DNA of 8,076 nt from Acidobacteriota bacterium (GCA_021819255.1 JAKART010000089.1:1-8076), one strand, 5' to 3'. Shown: positions 1-5,481, counted from the stretch's first letter. A program made the numbers and translations. Notes: a model not told the origin generated them from the sequence alone.

Positions 1-46
1 TCCGATCTATATGCGTCGCGTCCGTCCTTAGCAGGTGCTGAAGATC

Positions 47-121
47 TGGAGCGGGAGACGGGAATCGAACCCGCGACCAACAGCTTGGAAGGCTGTGACT
101 CTACCACTGAGTTACTCCCGC
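47..121 (-). tRNA. tRNA-Gly (anticodon TCC)
   Basis: Read on the minus strand this folds into a complete cloverleaf. The acceptor stem GCGGGAG/CTCCCGC is perfect, the D stem is ACTC/GAGT, the anticodon stem is ACAGC/GCTGT and the T loop is TTCGAAT. The anticodon loop CTTCCAA gives TCC, which reads GGA glycine codons. The discriminator is T(U) and the CCA end is encoded at 47-49. It is the last tRNA of the leftward cluster. In many bacteria the next gene after this tRNA set is tuf, which would lie off the left edge; that part is inference. Confidence 0.97.
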
Positions 122-259
122 CCGAACGACCGGGGACGGTTCTGGCAGACCCTGCTGGGTGGTCCTCCAGATCGCTCCCGATCCTCTCCGGATCGCTCCG
201 GATTCCACTGCGCCGCCCGCGGGGAGTTGCTCTTCCGCGGCGCGCAGCGTTGCAGCAAA

Positions 260-334
260 TGGAGCTGATGATGGGGCTTGAACCCATGACCTCTCCCTTA
301 CCAAGGGAGCGCTCTACCACTGAGCTACATCAGC
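260..334 (-). tRNA. tRNA-Thr (anticodon GGT)
   Basis: A minus-strand cloverleaf with acceptor stem GCTGATG/CATCAGC, D stem GCTC/GAGC, anticodon stem CTCCC/GGGAG with loop TTGGTAA (anticodon GGT), T stem ATGGG/CCCAT and encoded CCA at 260-262. It decodes ACC/ACT threonine codons. The first ten bases of the tRNA (325-334) overlap the 3' end of a membrane-protein reading frame whose TAG stop is the TAG after the acceptor stem. It is separated from tRNA-Gly by 138 bp. Confidence 0.97.
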
Positions 335-612
335 TTGTCCGCCTCTTTGCTCTGCTCGAATCGCGCGCGCCGATTGGCAGTTACGATTCGCAGCCCAAAG
401 AGGGCCAAAAACAAGATCGGAAGCCAGCGAACCGGAACTTGCCGATCGTCAAACCCCACGTACCGGTTGTTCAACCCATGCACATGGATGGTGGCCGCCG
501 GGTCAATGGTGAACCAGGCCAGCACTCCCAAGATTACCAGACCAGCGAGCGCGGCGAGCATCCGTCCCTGGCTGGCCGCCGGATCGAGTGAATTTGGCCG
601 CGAATCGCTCAC
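325..612 (-). CDS. small two-helix membrane protein embedded in the tRNA cluster
   Basis: I do not recognise the family. From a GTG start at 610-612 the protein is 95 residues. The start is chosen because GAGGG lies about 7 nt upstream and gives an MSDS-type N-terminus; an internal ATG at 561 would give 78 residues. Two hydrophobic helices are visible, at residues about 18-37 (LAALAGLVILGVLAWF) and 60-79 (VRWLPILFLALFGLRIV). A short polar connector containing HVHGLNNRYVGF joins them, and a basic, charged tail (NRRARFEQSKE) follows. The basic tail suggests a cytoplasmic C-terminus. The gene lies 148 nt downstream of tRNA-Tyr on the same strand and ends inside tRNA-Thr(GGT), so it was probably cotranscribed with the tRNAs. 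The clear hydrophobic pattern supports a real gene, but its role is unknown. Confidence 0.6.
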   Translation of the reverse strand: MSDSRPNSLDPAASQGRMLAALAGLVILGVLAWFTIDPAATIHVHGLNNRYVGFDDRQVPVRWLPILFLALFGLRIVTANRRARFEQSKEADKLM

Positions 613-760
613 TCCACTCCCTCGCTTCAAACCGTCTGCCGCCCGGACGGGGCTGCGGGCCGCATCGCTGTGCGCAGATTCCGTTCCGGGGCAGGCTGGC
701 GTGGCCGGCAGCTTCCGCTGCTGGAGATCCCAAATACGGCAGCTTGCGCTGCTGGAAAGA

Positions 761-847
761 TGGTGCACAGGGGAGGATTCGAACCTCCGTAACTCGAAGA
801 GTGGCAGATTTACAGTCTGCTGCCATTAACCACTCGGCCACCTGTGC
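761..847 (-). tRNA. tRNA-Tyr (anticodon GTA)
   Basis: A class II tRNA on the minus strand. The acceptor stem is GCACAGG/CCTGTGC. The anticodon stem GCAGA/TCTGC carries loop CTGTAAA (anticodon GTA). The long variable arm contains ACTC-TTC-GAGT, followed by T stem GGAGG/CCTCC and T loop TTCGAAT. The discriminator is A and the CCA end is encoded at 761-763. The length with CCA is 87 nt, normal for bacterial tRNA-Tyr. Confidence 0.97.
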
Positions 848-1070
848 CCTGTTGGTAGCAACGTCCCGGCGGTGACTCCAACCGCTTGCCGCCATCCGGC
901 ACTCAGGCAGAGGCAATCACGCCTCTGAACCACGCACCCGGAGATGCAAGGTCTTTTTGCCGGAGTTGTCGATGGCGAACGCTGCGCGAGGAGCAACTGG
1001 CAGGTATTCACATCCATTCCATCATCCACGACATTCAACTTGTCACTTGCCGCCGGCTGCCGTGGAGAAC
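848..1070 (-). other. spacer between tRNA-Thr(TGT) and tRNA-Tyr with a small hairpin
   Basis: No gene is seen in this stretch. It contains a perfect 7-bp inverted repeat, CAGAGGC at 908-914 and GCCTCTG at 921-927, with a 6-nt loop. No T run follows on either strand, so it does not look like an intrinsic terminator. A processing or stabilising hairpin in the tRNA precursor is possible. Confidence 0.4.
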
Positions 1071-1146
1071 TGGAGCTGGCGAAGGGATTTGAACCCCCGA
1101 CCGCCTGATTACAAATCAGGTGCTCTACCAGCTGAGCTACGCCAGC
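1071..1146 (-). tRNA. tRNA-Thr (anticodon TGT)
   Basis: A minus-strand cloverleaf with acceptor stem GCTGGCG/CGCCAGC, D stem GCTC/GAGC, anticodon stem CCTGA/TCAGG with loop TTTGTAA (anticodon TGT) and encoded CCA at 1071-1073. The T stem GGGGG/CCCTT has two G-U pairs. It is the first gene of the leftward tRNA cluster, so the cluster promoter should lie in 1147-1360, although no convincing -35/-10 pair is visible there. A 15-bp tandem duplication begins within its 5' end. Confidence 0.97.
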
Positions 1147-1172
1147 CTGACCGCTCCCAGCCTGACCGCTCC
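1143..1172. repeat. 15-bp tandem duplication at the 5' end of tRNA-Thr(TGT)
   Basis: Two identical adjacent copies of CAGCCTGACCGCTCC lie at 1143-1157 and 1158-1172. The first copy includes the first four bases of the tRNA (on the minus strand), so the tRNA 5' leader is a duplication of its own start region. The adjacent spacer (1173-1366) has no gene and a weak hairpin CAGGCG/CGCCTG at 1184-1200. Confidence 0.9.
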
Positions 1173-1306
1173 AGGAACCCCGGCAGGCGCAAGCCGCCTG
1201 ACAGGGCGCTAACAGCAAACGGCGCTCGTCCGAACGCCCGAGCGCAGCTTTCACTTTACCACATCCCGCCATGGAGACGGCGAACCCTGGCCGCTCCCAC
1301 AGCCTG

Positions 1307-1318
1307 TGACCTAAGTCA
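1307..1318 (+). promoter_or_regulatory. possible Crp/FNR-type operator upstream of the polyferredoxin gene
   Basis: A perfect palindrome TGAC-CTAA-GTCA lies 48 nt before the ATG of the downstream iron-sulphur protein gene. The inner TGA-N6-TCA spacing matches the Crp/FNR family, but the outer T/A bases of the classic FNR site (TTGAT-N4-ATCAA) are not both present. A weak -10-like TAGAGT at 1343-1348 would place the palindrome near -41.5 of a start around 1354, a typical class II activator position. The promoter match is poor, so this is only a candidate. Confidence 0.3.
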
Positions 1319-1366
1319 TACCGCAGGAGTAGATTGCCGGCCTAGAGTGAAGAGCAGAAGGTAGCC

Positions 1367-2572
1367 ATGCCCGCTCAGACCGCTCCACTCCCAACCGCAC
1401 CGACCGCATCCGGCAACCAGACCGCGTTCGGCAACCAGACCGCATTCGGCAACCAGACCGCATGTGGCAAGAAGCCCTTCATCCGCCGTCATCTCCAGGA
1501 CGGCTCCCAGCGCCTGCGCCACGCGGTGCAGATCGTCTTTCTGGCGCTGAATGCCTGGCTTGGAGTCCAGTTCTATCTCTGGGTCCGCTACTTCGACAGC
1601 TATGGCAAGAGCCCTTACGTGAGCCGGCCGGCCGGAGTGGAGGGCTGGCTGCCCATCGCCGGGCTGATGAACCTGAAGTACTTTCTGGTGACCCACCATC
1701 TTGCAGCCATTCATCCGGCAGCGATGTTTCTGCTGGTGGCCTTCCTGCTCTCCAGCCTGTTGCTGAAGAAGGCCTTCTGCGCCTGGCTGTGCCCGGTGGG
1801 CACGCTCTCTGAGGCGCTGTGGAACCTGGGCGAGCGTGGCCTGCGCCGCATCGGCCTGCGCCCTCTGGCGCTTCCCCGCTGGCTGGACATCCCGCTGCGC
1901 AGCCTGAAGTATCTGCTGCTGGCCTTCTTTGTCTACGTTGTGGTGAGCATGCCGGCAGCCGGGCTGGAGCAGTTCCTGGAGGCTCCGTTTGGGATCATCG
2001 CCGACGTGAAGATGCTGAACTTCTTCCGCGAGATGGGAGTGGTGGGAATCAGCGTGCTGCTGACGCTGGTGGTGCTCTCGCTGCTGATCAAGAACGTCTG
2101 GTGCCGGTACCTGTGCCCTTACGGCGCGTTGATGGGGATCGTCTCCGCGCTCAGCCCGGTGAAGATCCGCCGCGACCCGCAGGCCTGCATCGACTGCAAC
2201 AAGTGCAGCCATGCCTGCCCTTCCCATCTTCCGGTGGCGCAACTGGTAACGATCCGCTCGCTGGAGTGCAGCAGTTGCCTGAGCTGCATTGCGGCCTGCC
2301 CGGCGGAGAACGCCCTGAACTACGCTCTGCCGCCGCGGCGTGCGCCCCAGGTTCCGCTAGCCGCCGAGGCCAGCCCGGCGGCCGGATCCCTGGCGCTCTC
2401 CAATGCGCGCTGGCGGCTGCGCACCCTGCAACCACGCACCGTGGCGGCCCTTCTGGCGGTGATCTTCTTCGCCTTTGTCGCGCTAGCGCGCCTGACCCAC
2501 CACTGGCAGACCGAGATTCCCAACTCCGTCTACCAGCGGTTGGTGCCCAACGCCGACCAATTCAACCACTAG
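1367..2572 (+). CDS. YccM/NapH-type membrane polyferredoxin (4Fe-4S binding protein)
   Basis: A 401-residue integral membrane electron-transfer protein. About five membrane helices lie at residues 52-72, 117-134, 179-197, 224-242 and 357-375. Two conserved CxxxCP motifs sit next to membrane segments: CAWLCP (C138, C142) and CRYLCP (C246, C250). Two ferredoxin-type [4Fe-4S] motifs follow: C274-C277-C280-C284 and C301-C304-C307-C311. Stretches such as EGWLPIAGLMNLKY, LPRWLDIPLR and CRYLCPYGALMG match my memory of E. coli YccM closely, and the length is slightly above that protein. Family members pass electrons from quinols or to periplasmic redox partners; the partner here is unknown. The start is ATG 1367 with AGAAGG 5 nt upstream. 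The N-terminal 35 residues are a Thr/Gln-rich repeat (GNQTAF) unlike the rest. It stands alone, divergent from the tRNA cluster. Confidence 0.9.
   Translation: MPAQTAPLPTAPTASGNQTAFGNQTAFGNQTACGKKPFIRRHLQDGSQRLRHAVQIVFLALNAWLGVQFYLWVRYFDSYGKSPYVSRPAGVEGWLPIAGLMNLKYFLVTHHLAAIHPAAMFLLVAFLLSSLLLKKAFCAWLCPVGTLSEALWNLGERGLRRIGLRPLALPRWLDIPLRSLKYLLLAFFVYVVVSMPAAGLEQFLEAPFGIIADVKMLNFFREMGVVGISVLLTLVVLSLLIKNVWCRYLCPYGALMGIVSALSPVKIRRDPQACIDCNKCSHACPSHLPVAQLVTIRSLECSSCLSCIAACPAENALNYALPPRRAPQVPLAAEASPAAGSLALSNARWRLRTLQPRTVAALLAVIFFAFVALARLTHHWQTEIPNSVYQRLVPNADQFNH
1412..1465. repeat. 18-bp tandem repeat in the polyferredoxin N-terminus
   Basis: Three direct copies of an 18-bp unit, GGCAACCAGACCGCNTTC, lie at 1412-1429, 1430-1447 and 1448-1465; the last copy differs at its end. 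They encode the hexapeptide repeat GNQTAF before the first membrane helix. The period is a multiple of three and so preserves the frame. Confidence 0.9.
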
Positions 2573-2841
2573 ATTTGCCGGGCGGAGGCGGCTCCGAATC
2601 CGGGCAAAGGCTTCCGGCCCGGCCACGAGCTGCCCCTGTTACGCCTGTTCTATGCCAGCGCAATCTTTGTCCGCAGCACAATCAGACGAACCTGTTTCAT
2701 CTCTTCCCGCTCTTTGAGCAAGCGCAACCCTCACGCGCAACCTCACTCCGGGAGTGGTATTCACCGCCCTTGGGAAGGTCGGCGAGAAGCTCATCGAAGA
2801 CGGAGCCGAGGTGGACATTCCTAGAAGAGAGACTACTGACG
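2573..2841. other. spacer after the polyferredoxin gene; weak hairpin and possible ORF remnant
   Basis: No confident gene is seen here. Right after the stop codon TTTGCC (2574-2579) can pair with GGCAAA (2603-2608), enclosing CGGAG/CTCCG (2583-2596). There is no T run, so terminator function is doubtful. A short open frame at 2718-2861 reads ...GVVFTALGKVGEKLIEDG... and ends inside the next gene's start. It has gene-like codon use but no clear start or ribosome site, and an in-frame stop sits at 2715. It may be the 3' end of a decayed gene. Confidence 0.35.
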
Positions 2842-3387
2842 ATGTCTATCGTTATCGATAGGTGGCAATCGACAAGCCTGTCGGGGGCACAGGAAGACTT
2901 GGGGGAAAGCGGCCAGGGAAGTCGGGGCGCCGGGAAGAAAACTGCCTCCGGAGACTTTAACCGTGAGAACCTGATCACCATCGCAGAGTGGAAGTCCCCG
3001 CGTCCAATCGCCCTGATCGAAGACCATACAGACGAGGACATAGCGGCCGCACTTCAGCTTGCGTCCGCTCCGGCTACGCCGGAAGCTTTGACTGTGGCCG
3101 TCCTGACCGCGCTGAATGGGGTGGGCAGCCCCATGGCGTCGGCGATTCTGGCCGCTATCCATCCTGAGCGATACACCGTGCTGGATTTCCGGGCTCTGGA
3201 GTCGCTCGGCATCGAGAACCGGCCTGACAGCTTTGCCTTCTACGTGGCGTACCGCAAAGCCTGTCGTGAACTCGCCGAGAAGCATGGTACGACGTTGCGT
3301 ACCCTCGACCGCGCCCTCTGGCAGTGGTCAAAGGAGCGTAAGAAGGTCTCGCAGCGAGTTGGAAGCTGCGAGCGGCGGGCGGGTTGA
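2842..3387 (+). CDS. helix-hairpin-helix protein with a DNA-glycosylase-like core
   Basis: A 181-residue protein of a family I know only as hypothetical proteins. Conserved-looking blocks are EWKSPR (residues 49-54), the hairpin LNGVGSPMASAIL (91-103) followed by YTVLDFRAL (111-119), and TLDRALWQWSKE (154-165). The distance from the first Gly of GVG (G93) to Asp115 is 22 residues. That equals the spacing from the HhH glycine to the catalytic Asp in EndoIII and MutY of the HhH-GPD glycosylase superfamily. The position of EndoIII's catalytic Lys is Pro97 here, and no [4Fe-4S] cysteine cluster is present. A DNA-binding or base-excision role is inferred, not shown. The start is ATG 2842, with only a weak ribosome site. 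The last nine residues are encoded by a dispersed repeat that begins at 3357. Confidence 0.65.
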   Translation: MSIVIDRWQSTSLSGAQEDLGESGQGSRGAGKKTASGDFNRENLITIAEWKSPRPIALIEDHTDEDIAAALQLASAPATPEALTVAVLTALNGVGSPMASAILAAIHPERYTVLDFRALESLGIENRPDSFAFYVAYRKACRELAEKHGTTLRTLDRALWQWSKERKKVSQRVGSCERRAG

Positions 3388-3446
3388 TGTTGCAGCGCGG
3401 CCTTCCTGCCGGCGGTCGCCGTGGGGTTGGGGACGGCGCGCAGGGC
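3357..3446 (+). repeat. dispersed repeat, module X, copy 1
   Basis: A 90-bp segment whose first 72 bases are identical to 4570-4641. The last 18 bases differ from 4642-4659 at four positions. It begins AGTTGGAAGCTGCGAGCGGC and ends in CGCAGGGC. It overlaps the 3' end of the HhH protein gene, supplying its final codons and stop. It is followed directly by module Y. Confidence 0.92.
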
Positions 3447-3489
3447 ATCCTGCAAACCCACATCTCAAAAGACGAGATGTGGGACACCC
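3438..3489 (+). repeat. dispersed hairpin repeat, module Y, copy 1 (REP-like)
   Basis: It contains a perfect 10-bp stem, CCCACATCTC (3457-3466) and GAGATGTGGG (3474-3483), around a loop AAAAGAC, then ACACCC. Bases 3438-3483 are identical to 4852-4897. The hairpin sits about 70 nt after the HhH gene stop, a usual REP position 3' of genes. I recall very similar palindromes as high-copy repeats in Acidobacteriaceae genomes. Confidence 0.9.
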
Positions 3490-3705
3490 GGCTGCTGACG
3501 GCCTTCGCGCTTGTCAATCTCTATCAGCACCGCAAGCGGTCGGCCCCTCTGGGGGCGTAGTGTGTCTGGGGGCCGGAAATGGCCCCCAGACACAAGATCG
3601 ACAGCAGCGCAGCGTAGTGTTTTCGGGTATTTATCAGACGGTTGAGCGGAAATTGTTCACACCCACCGCCAGATTTGAGCATGACCCGAGTTCAGGGGGT
3701 CTTGG
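3490..3705. other. intergenic stretch between convergent genes; no intact gene seen
   Basis: This stretch lies between the HhH gene (plus) and the PIN toxin gene (minus). A short open frame in phase with the hairpin's ATG (3477-3560) reads LLTAFALVNLYQHRKR and then stops. It looks like the C-terminus of a protein, perhaps a decayed gene, but the family cannot be named. Apart from a strong hairpin at 3561-3594, nothing else is recognisable. Confidence 0.5.
3561..3594. repeat. perfect 14-bp inverted repeat hairpin
   Basis: TGTGTCTGGGGGCC (3561-3574) pairs with GGCCCCCAGACACA (3581-3594) without mismatch around the loop GGAAAT. There is no T run on either side, so it is not a typical intrinsic terminator. 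It could act as a bidirectional 3'-end stabiliser between the convergent HhH and toxin genes, or it could be a second REP-like family. Confidence 0.85.
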
Positions 3706-4203
3706 TCAGGCCTTCCCCAGCTTTTTCGCCTGTTCGTAGCGCGCCAGCATGGTTGCTTCCACAGCCTGCGAAGCCCGAAACCTGTATCGACGAAGCTGTT
3801 TCAGCGCCTCTGGAAAGTCAAAATTTCCCCGGGAAGACGCTTGCAGAAGAACCGCCAGTGTACCTGCGACTTCAATCTGCCGAGCTTCGGCCTCTTGCCG
3901 TCCTGCACGTTCATCCATCAGAAGAATGTCTGCTTTGGCTTCCAGAGCAAGGCTGATGGCCTCGCGTTCTCCATCTCCGAGTTCAGCAGCCAGACTCCCG
4001 TCGAACTGCTGAACCTGCCTCTCCTCAAGCCATGCAGGAGGAGCTGATGCCCAGGCACGCACCTCCGAAGGAGCATCGGAATGCTGCAATTCGATGAGAA
4101 CGGCTCCCGGCGCCAGAACGCGCCCATAGATTTCATGAAGAACTTCGGGATAACCAAGGCGAATGAGGTAATTCAATGGACTGGTGTCGGCAACGACGAT
4201 CAT
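3706..4203 (-). CDS. PIN-domain toxin, DUF3368 type (VapC-like)
   Basis: A 165-residue PIN-fold ribonuclease, the toxin of a type II toxin-antitoxin pair. Likely metal-binding acids of the PIN active site are Asp6 (VVADTSPLNYL), Glu38 (VLIEL), the acidic GERE (E79/E81) before AISLALE, and Asp97 (ILLMDERAGR). The C-terminal GTLAVLLQA block (114-122) is also typical of DUF3368 proteins. By analogy with VapC it would cleave RNA in the cytoplasm using Mg2+ or Mn2+ unless bound by its antitoxin. The ATG lies 8 nt after the stop of the upstream antitoxin gene, so the two form one operon. The length fits the family and all key acids are present, so it is probably active. The exact RNA target cannot be told. 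Confidence 0.88.
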   Translation of the reverse strand: MIVVADTSPLNYLIRLGYPEVLHEIYGRVLAPGAVLIELQHSDAPSEVRAWASAPPAWLEERQVQQFDGSLAAELGDGEREAISLALEAKADILLMDERAGRQEAEARQIEVAGTLAVLLQASSRGNFDFPEALKQLRRYRFRASQAVEATMLARYEQAKKLGKA

Positions 4204-4211
4204 GCCAGCGA

Positions 4212-4484
4212 CTACCGGCTGTTCGTTGCAAGAACCCGGCCAAGCGTGGCCATGTCCTTGTCGAGGTCTTCGACCGTGTAGTCATAAACCTCGTGCTGCT
4301 GGAGGAAGGCGTCGACCTGCATCCGGGTCCCAAAACCAAGGAGTTGGCGGACCTGCTCCGTCGTCAACCGACCGTCCCGATAGGCGCCGGCAACCGACTC
4401 CTCCAGAAGCGAACGGGCCGCATCACGTCCAGCAGGCACAAGGTGCTGGACAAACTGATCCGGGATTTCGACGGTTACCTGCAT
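4212..4484 (-). CDS. UPF0175-type antitoxin
   Basis: A 90-residue small protein from ATG 4484. An upstream in-frame ATG at 4520 would add 12 residues, but UPF0175 proteins usually begin directly with a strand such as MQVTVEIPDQ, so the shorter form is preferred. Neither start has a strong ribosome site. The block GAYRDGRLTTEQVRQLLGFG (33-52) followed by QVDAFLQQHEVYDYTVEDLD (56-75) fits the UPF0175 pattern, with a helix-turn-helix-like centre and an acidic tail. UPF0175 genes commonly precede DUF3368 PIN toxins, exactly as here. The protein would neutralise the toxin and probably repress the operon. No operator is clearly visible upstream. Confidence 0.82.
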   Translation of the reverse strand: MQVTVEIPDQFVQHLVPAGRDAARSLLEESVAGAYRDGRLTTEQVRQLLGFGTRMQVDAFLQQHEVYDYTVEDLDKDMATLGRVLATNSR

Positions 4485-4569
4485 AGCTTGAGCGTAACAA
4501 ATTGGAGCCGACTCCGCCATAAAACGATGATCTCTTGTAATTCGGAGATCCGGAGCATGTCCCGCATCC

Positions 4570-4659
4570 AGTTGGAAGCTGCGAGCGGCGGGCGGGTTGA
4601 TGTTGCAGCGCGGCCTTCCTGCCGGCGGTCGCCGTGGGGTTCAGGACGGCTCGCAGCGC
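4570..4659 (+). repeat. dispersed repeat, module X, copy 2
   Basis: A direct repeat of 3357-3446, with 72 bases identical and then four differences in 18. It lies upstream of the antitoxin gene. Together with copy 1 it brackets the toxin-antitoxin operon in the same orientation, 1213 bp apart. Unlike copy 1 it is separated from its module Y by about 200 bp of unrelated sequence. Confidence 0.92.
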
Positions 4660-4851
4660 AAACAGGTCTTTGCGTCCTCTTTGCGCTCCACGTTGAGCTC
4701 CGTGATGCGCTGGAGGCGCTTCCCGGTTCTGAGGAAGAGCTAAGCCATCCAGCGCGAAACTATCTTGCCGTGTTGCCAGTGAGTGACACGCCAAGTGCTG
4801 GATGCGCATTCTGGCGTGCGGGCTTTCGACGATGTTGGTAGCGGCCAGGCG
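4660..4851. other. foldable insert between modules X and Y in repeat copy 2
   Basis: This stretch is absent from copy 1, where X and Y abut. It is bordered by CGCAGCGC on the left and CGCAGGGC on the right. Inside, 4746-4804 can fold into a long hairpin. The outer stem is CATCCAGC (4746-4753) with GCTGGATG (4797-4804). The inner stem is TTGCCGTGT (4765-4773) with ACACGCCAA (4786-4794), with one mismatch. No coding frame is credible. It could be an inserted non-autonomous element or the ancestral middle of a larger repeat. Confidence 0.6.
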
Positions 4852-4903
4852 GCGCAGGGCATCCTGCAAACCCACATCTCAAAAGACGAGATGTGGGGCA
4901 CCC
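4852..4903 (+). repeat. dispersed hairpin repeat, module Y, copy 2 (REP-like)
   Basis: Identical to 3438-3483 over 46 bases, with stem CCCACATCTC (4871-4880) and GAGATGTGGG (4888-4897) and the same 7-nt loop. It lies 45 nt beyond the ppa stop codon on the opposite strand, so it would form a hairpin in the ppa 3' untranslated region. On that strand only three Ts follow the stem, so mRNA protection fits better than intrinsic termination. Confidence 0.9.
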
Positions 4904-4947
4904 AGTGTGGAGGTGGGGCGGACTGCCAGGGAGTCTGGGCAGTGGCA

Positions 4948-5481
4948 TTAGCCCTTGCCGTTCTTCTCCTGGAAGGCTCGCTGCGCCTTCACGATCATCT
5001 GCCGCGCCGTGGCCGCGTCCTTCCACCCCCGAACCTCCACGCGCTTGCCCTCCAGGTCCTTGTAGATGGAGAAGAAGTGCTTGACGGCGCGCAGCGTATG
5101 CGGGTAGACCTCGGTGTACTCGTTGACGTTCTGGTAACGCGGATTGCCGGCGCCCACGGCCAGAATCTTTTCATCCGGCTGGCCCTGATCGATCATCTCC
5201 AGCACGCCGATGGGACGCACCTCCTGCAGGCATCCGGTAAAGCTGGGCGCTTCCACCAGCACCAGAACATCCAGCGGATCTCCGTCTTCCGCCAGGGTGC
5301 TGGGGATGAAGCCGTAGTCGCCCGGATAATGCACCGGCGAGTACAGGTTGCGGTCCAGGCGGAAGACGTGCAGCTTTTTGTCGTACTCGTATTTATTGAT
5401 GCCGTCGAGCGGAATCTCGATGACGGCGTTGACCAGCTCCGGGGCGCGCTCACCGGCGGGCAGCTCCAAATAATTCAGCAT
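4948..5481 (-). CDS. ppa: inorganic pyrophosphatase (family I)
   Basis: A 177-residue soluble pyrophosphatase that hydrolyses PPi to two phosphates, pulling biosynthetic reactions forward in the cytoplasm. The family signature is present as EDGDPLDVLV, with metal ligands Asp66, Asp68 and Asp71. Asp98 and Asp103 (MIDQGQPDEK) are also present; these match E. coli Asp65/67/70/97/102 with a one-residue shift. Lys30, Arg44 and Tyr56 match the E. coli phosphate-binding Lys29, Arg43 and Tyr55. The length is near the 175 residues usual for bacterial enzymes. The start is ATG 5481, where homology begins; the open frame continues upstream only through repeats. The ribosome site is weak. The gene is divergent from hemE. 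A TTGAAA (5554-5559, minus strand) is a possible -35 box without a good -10. Confidence 0.97.
   Translation of the reverse strand: MLNYLELPAGERAPELVNAVIEIPLDGINKYEYDKKLHVFRLDRNLYSPVHYPGDYGFIPSTLAEDGDPLDVLVLVEAPSFTGCLQEVRPIGVLEMIDQGQPDEKILAVGAGNPRYQNVNEYTEVYPHTLRAVKHFFSIYKDLEGKRVEVRGWKDAATARQMIVKAQRAFQEKNGKG

Noticed and set aside
826..1272. Minus-strand open frame across tRNA-Thr(TGT) and its flanks
   Set aside because: It reads through a tRNA gene, producing the familiar VAQLVEHLICNQAVGGSNP-type artefact seen when tRNA genes are translated.
1316..2242. Long minus-strand open frame opposite the polyferredoxin gene
   Set aside because: It is antisense to a clear family member, is rich in Gln/His/Arg typical of shadow frames in GC-rich DNA, and has no recognisable domain.
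2574..2608. Intrinsic terminator after the polyferredoxin gene
   Set aside because: The pairing is imperfect and no T run follows, so it is not listed as a terminator.
1819..2841. Upstream extension of the HhH protein frame into the polyferredoxin gene
   Set aside because: The open frame continues by chance through another gene's third frame. The sequence before ATG 2842 is not protein-like.
4423..4875. Minus-strand open frame running through the repeat modules (MGLQDALR... and PTATAGRKAALQHQPARRS)
   Set aside because: A similar peptide appears opposite copy 1, but it is simply the translation of the dispersed repeat, and its continuation differs between the two copies.
3438..4903. CRISPR array
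   Set aside because: There are only two copies of each repeat, far apart, with no regularly spaced units and no cas genes.
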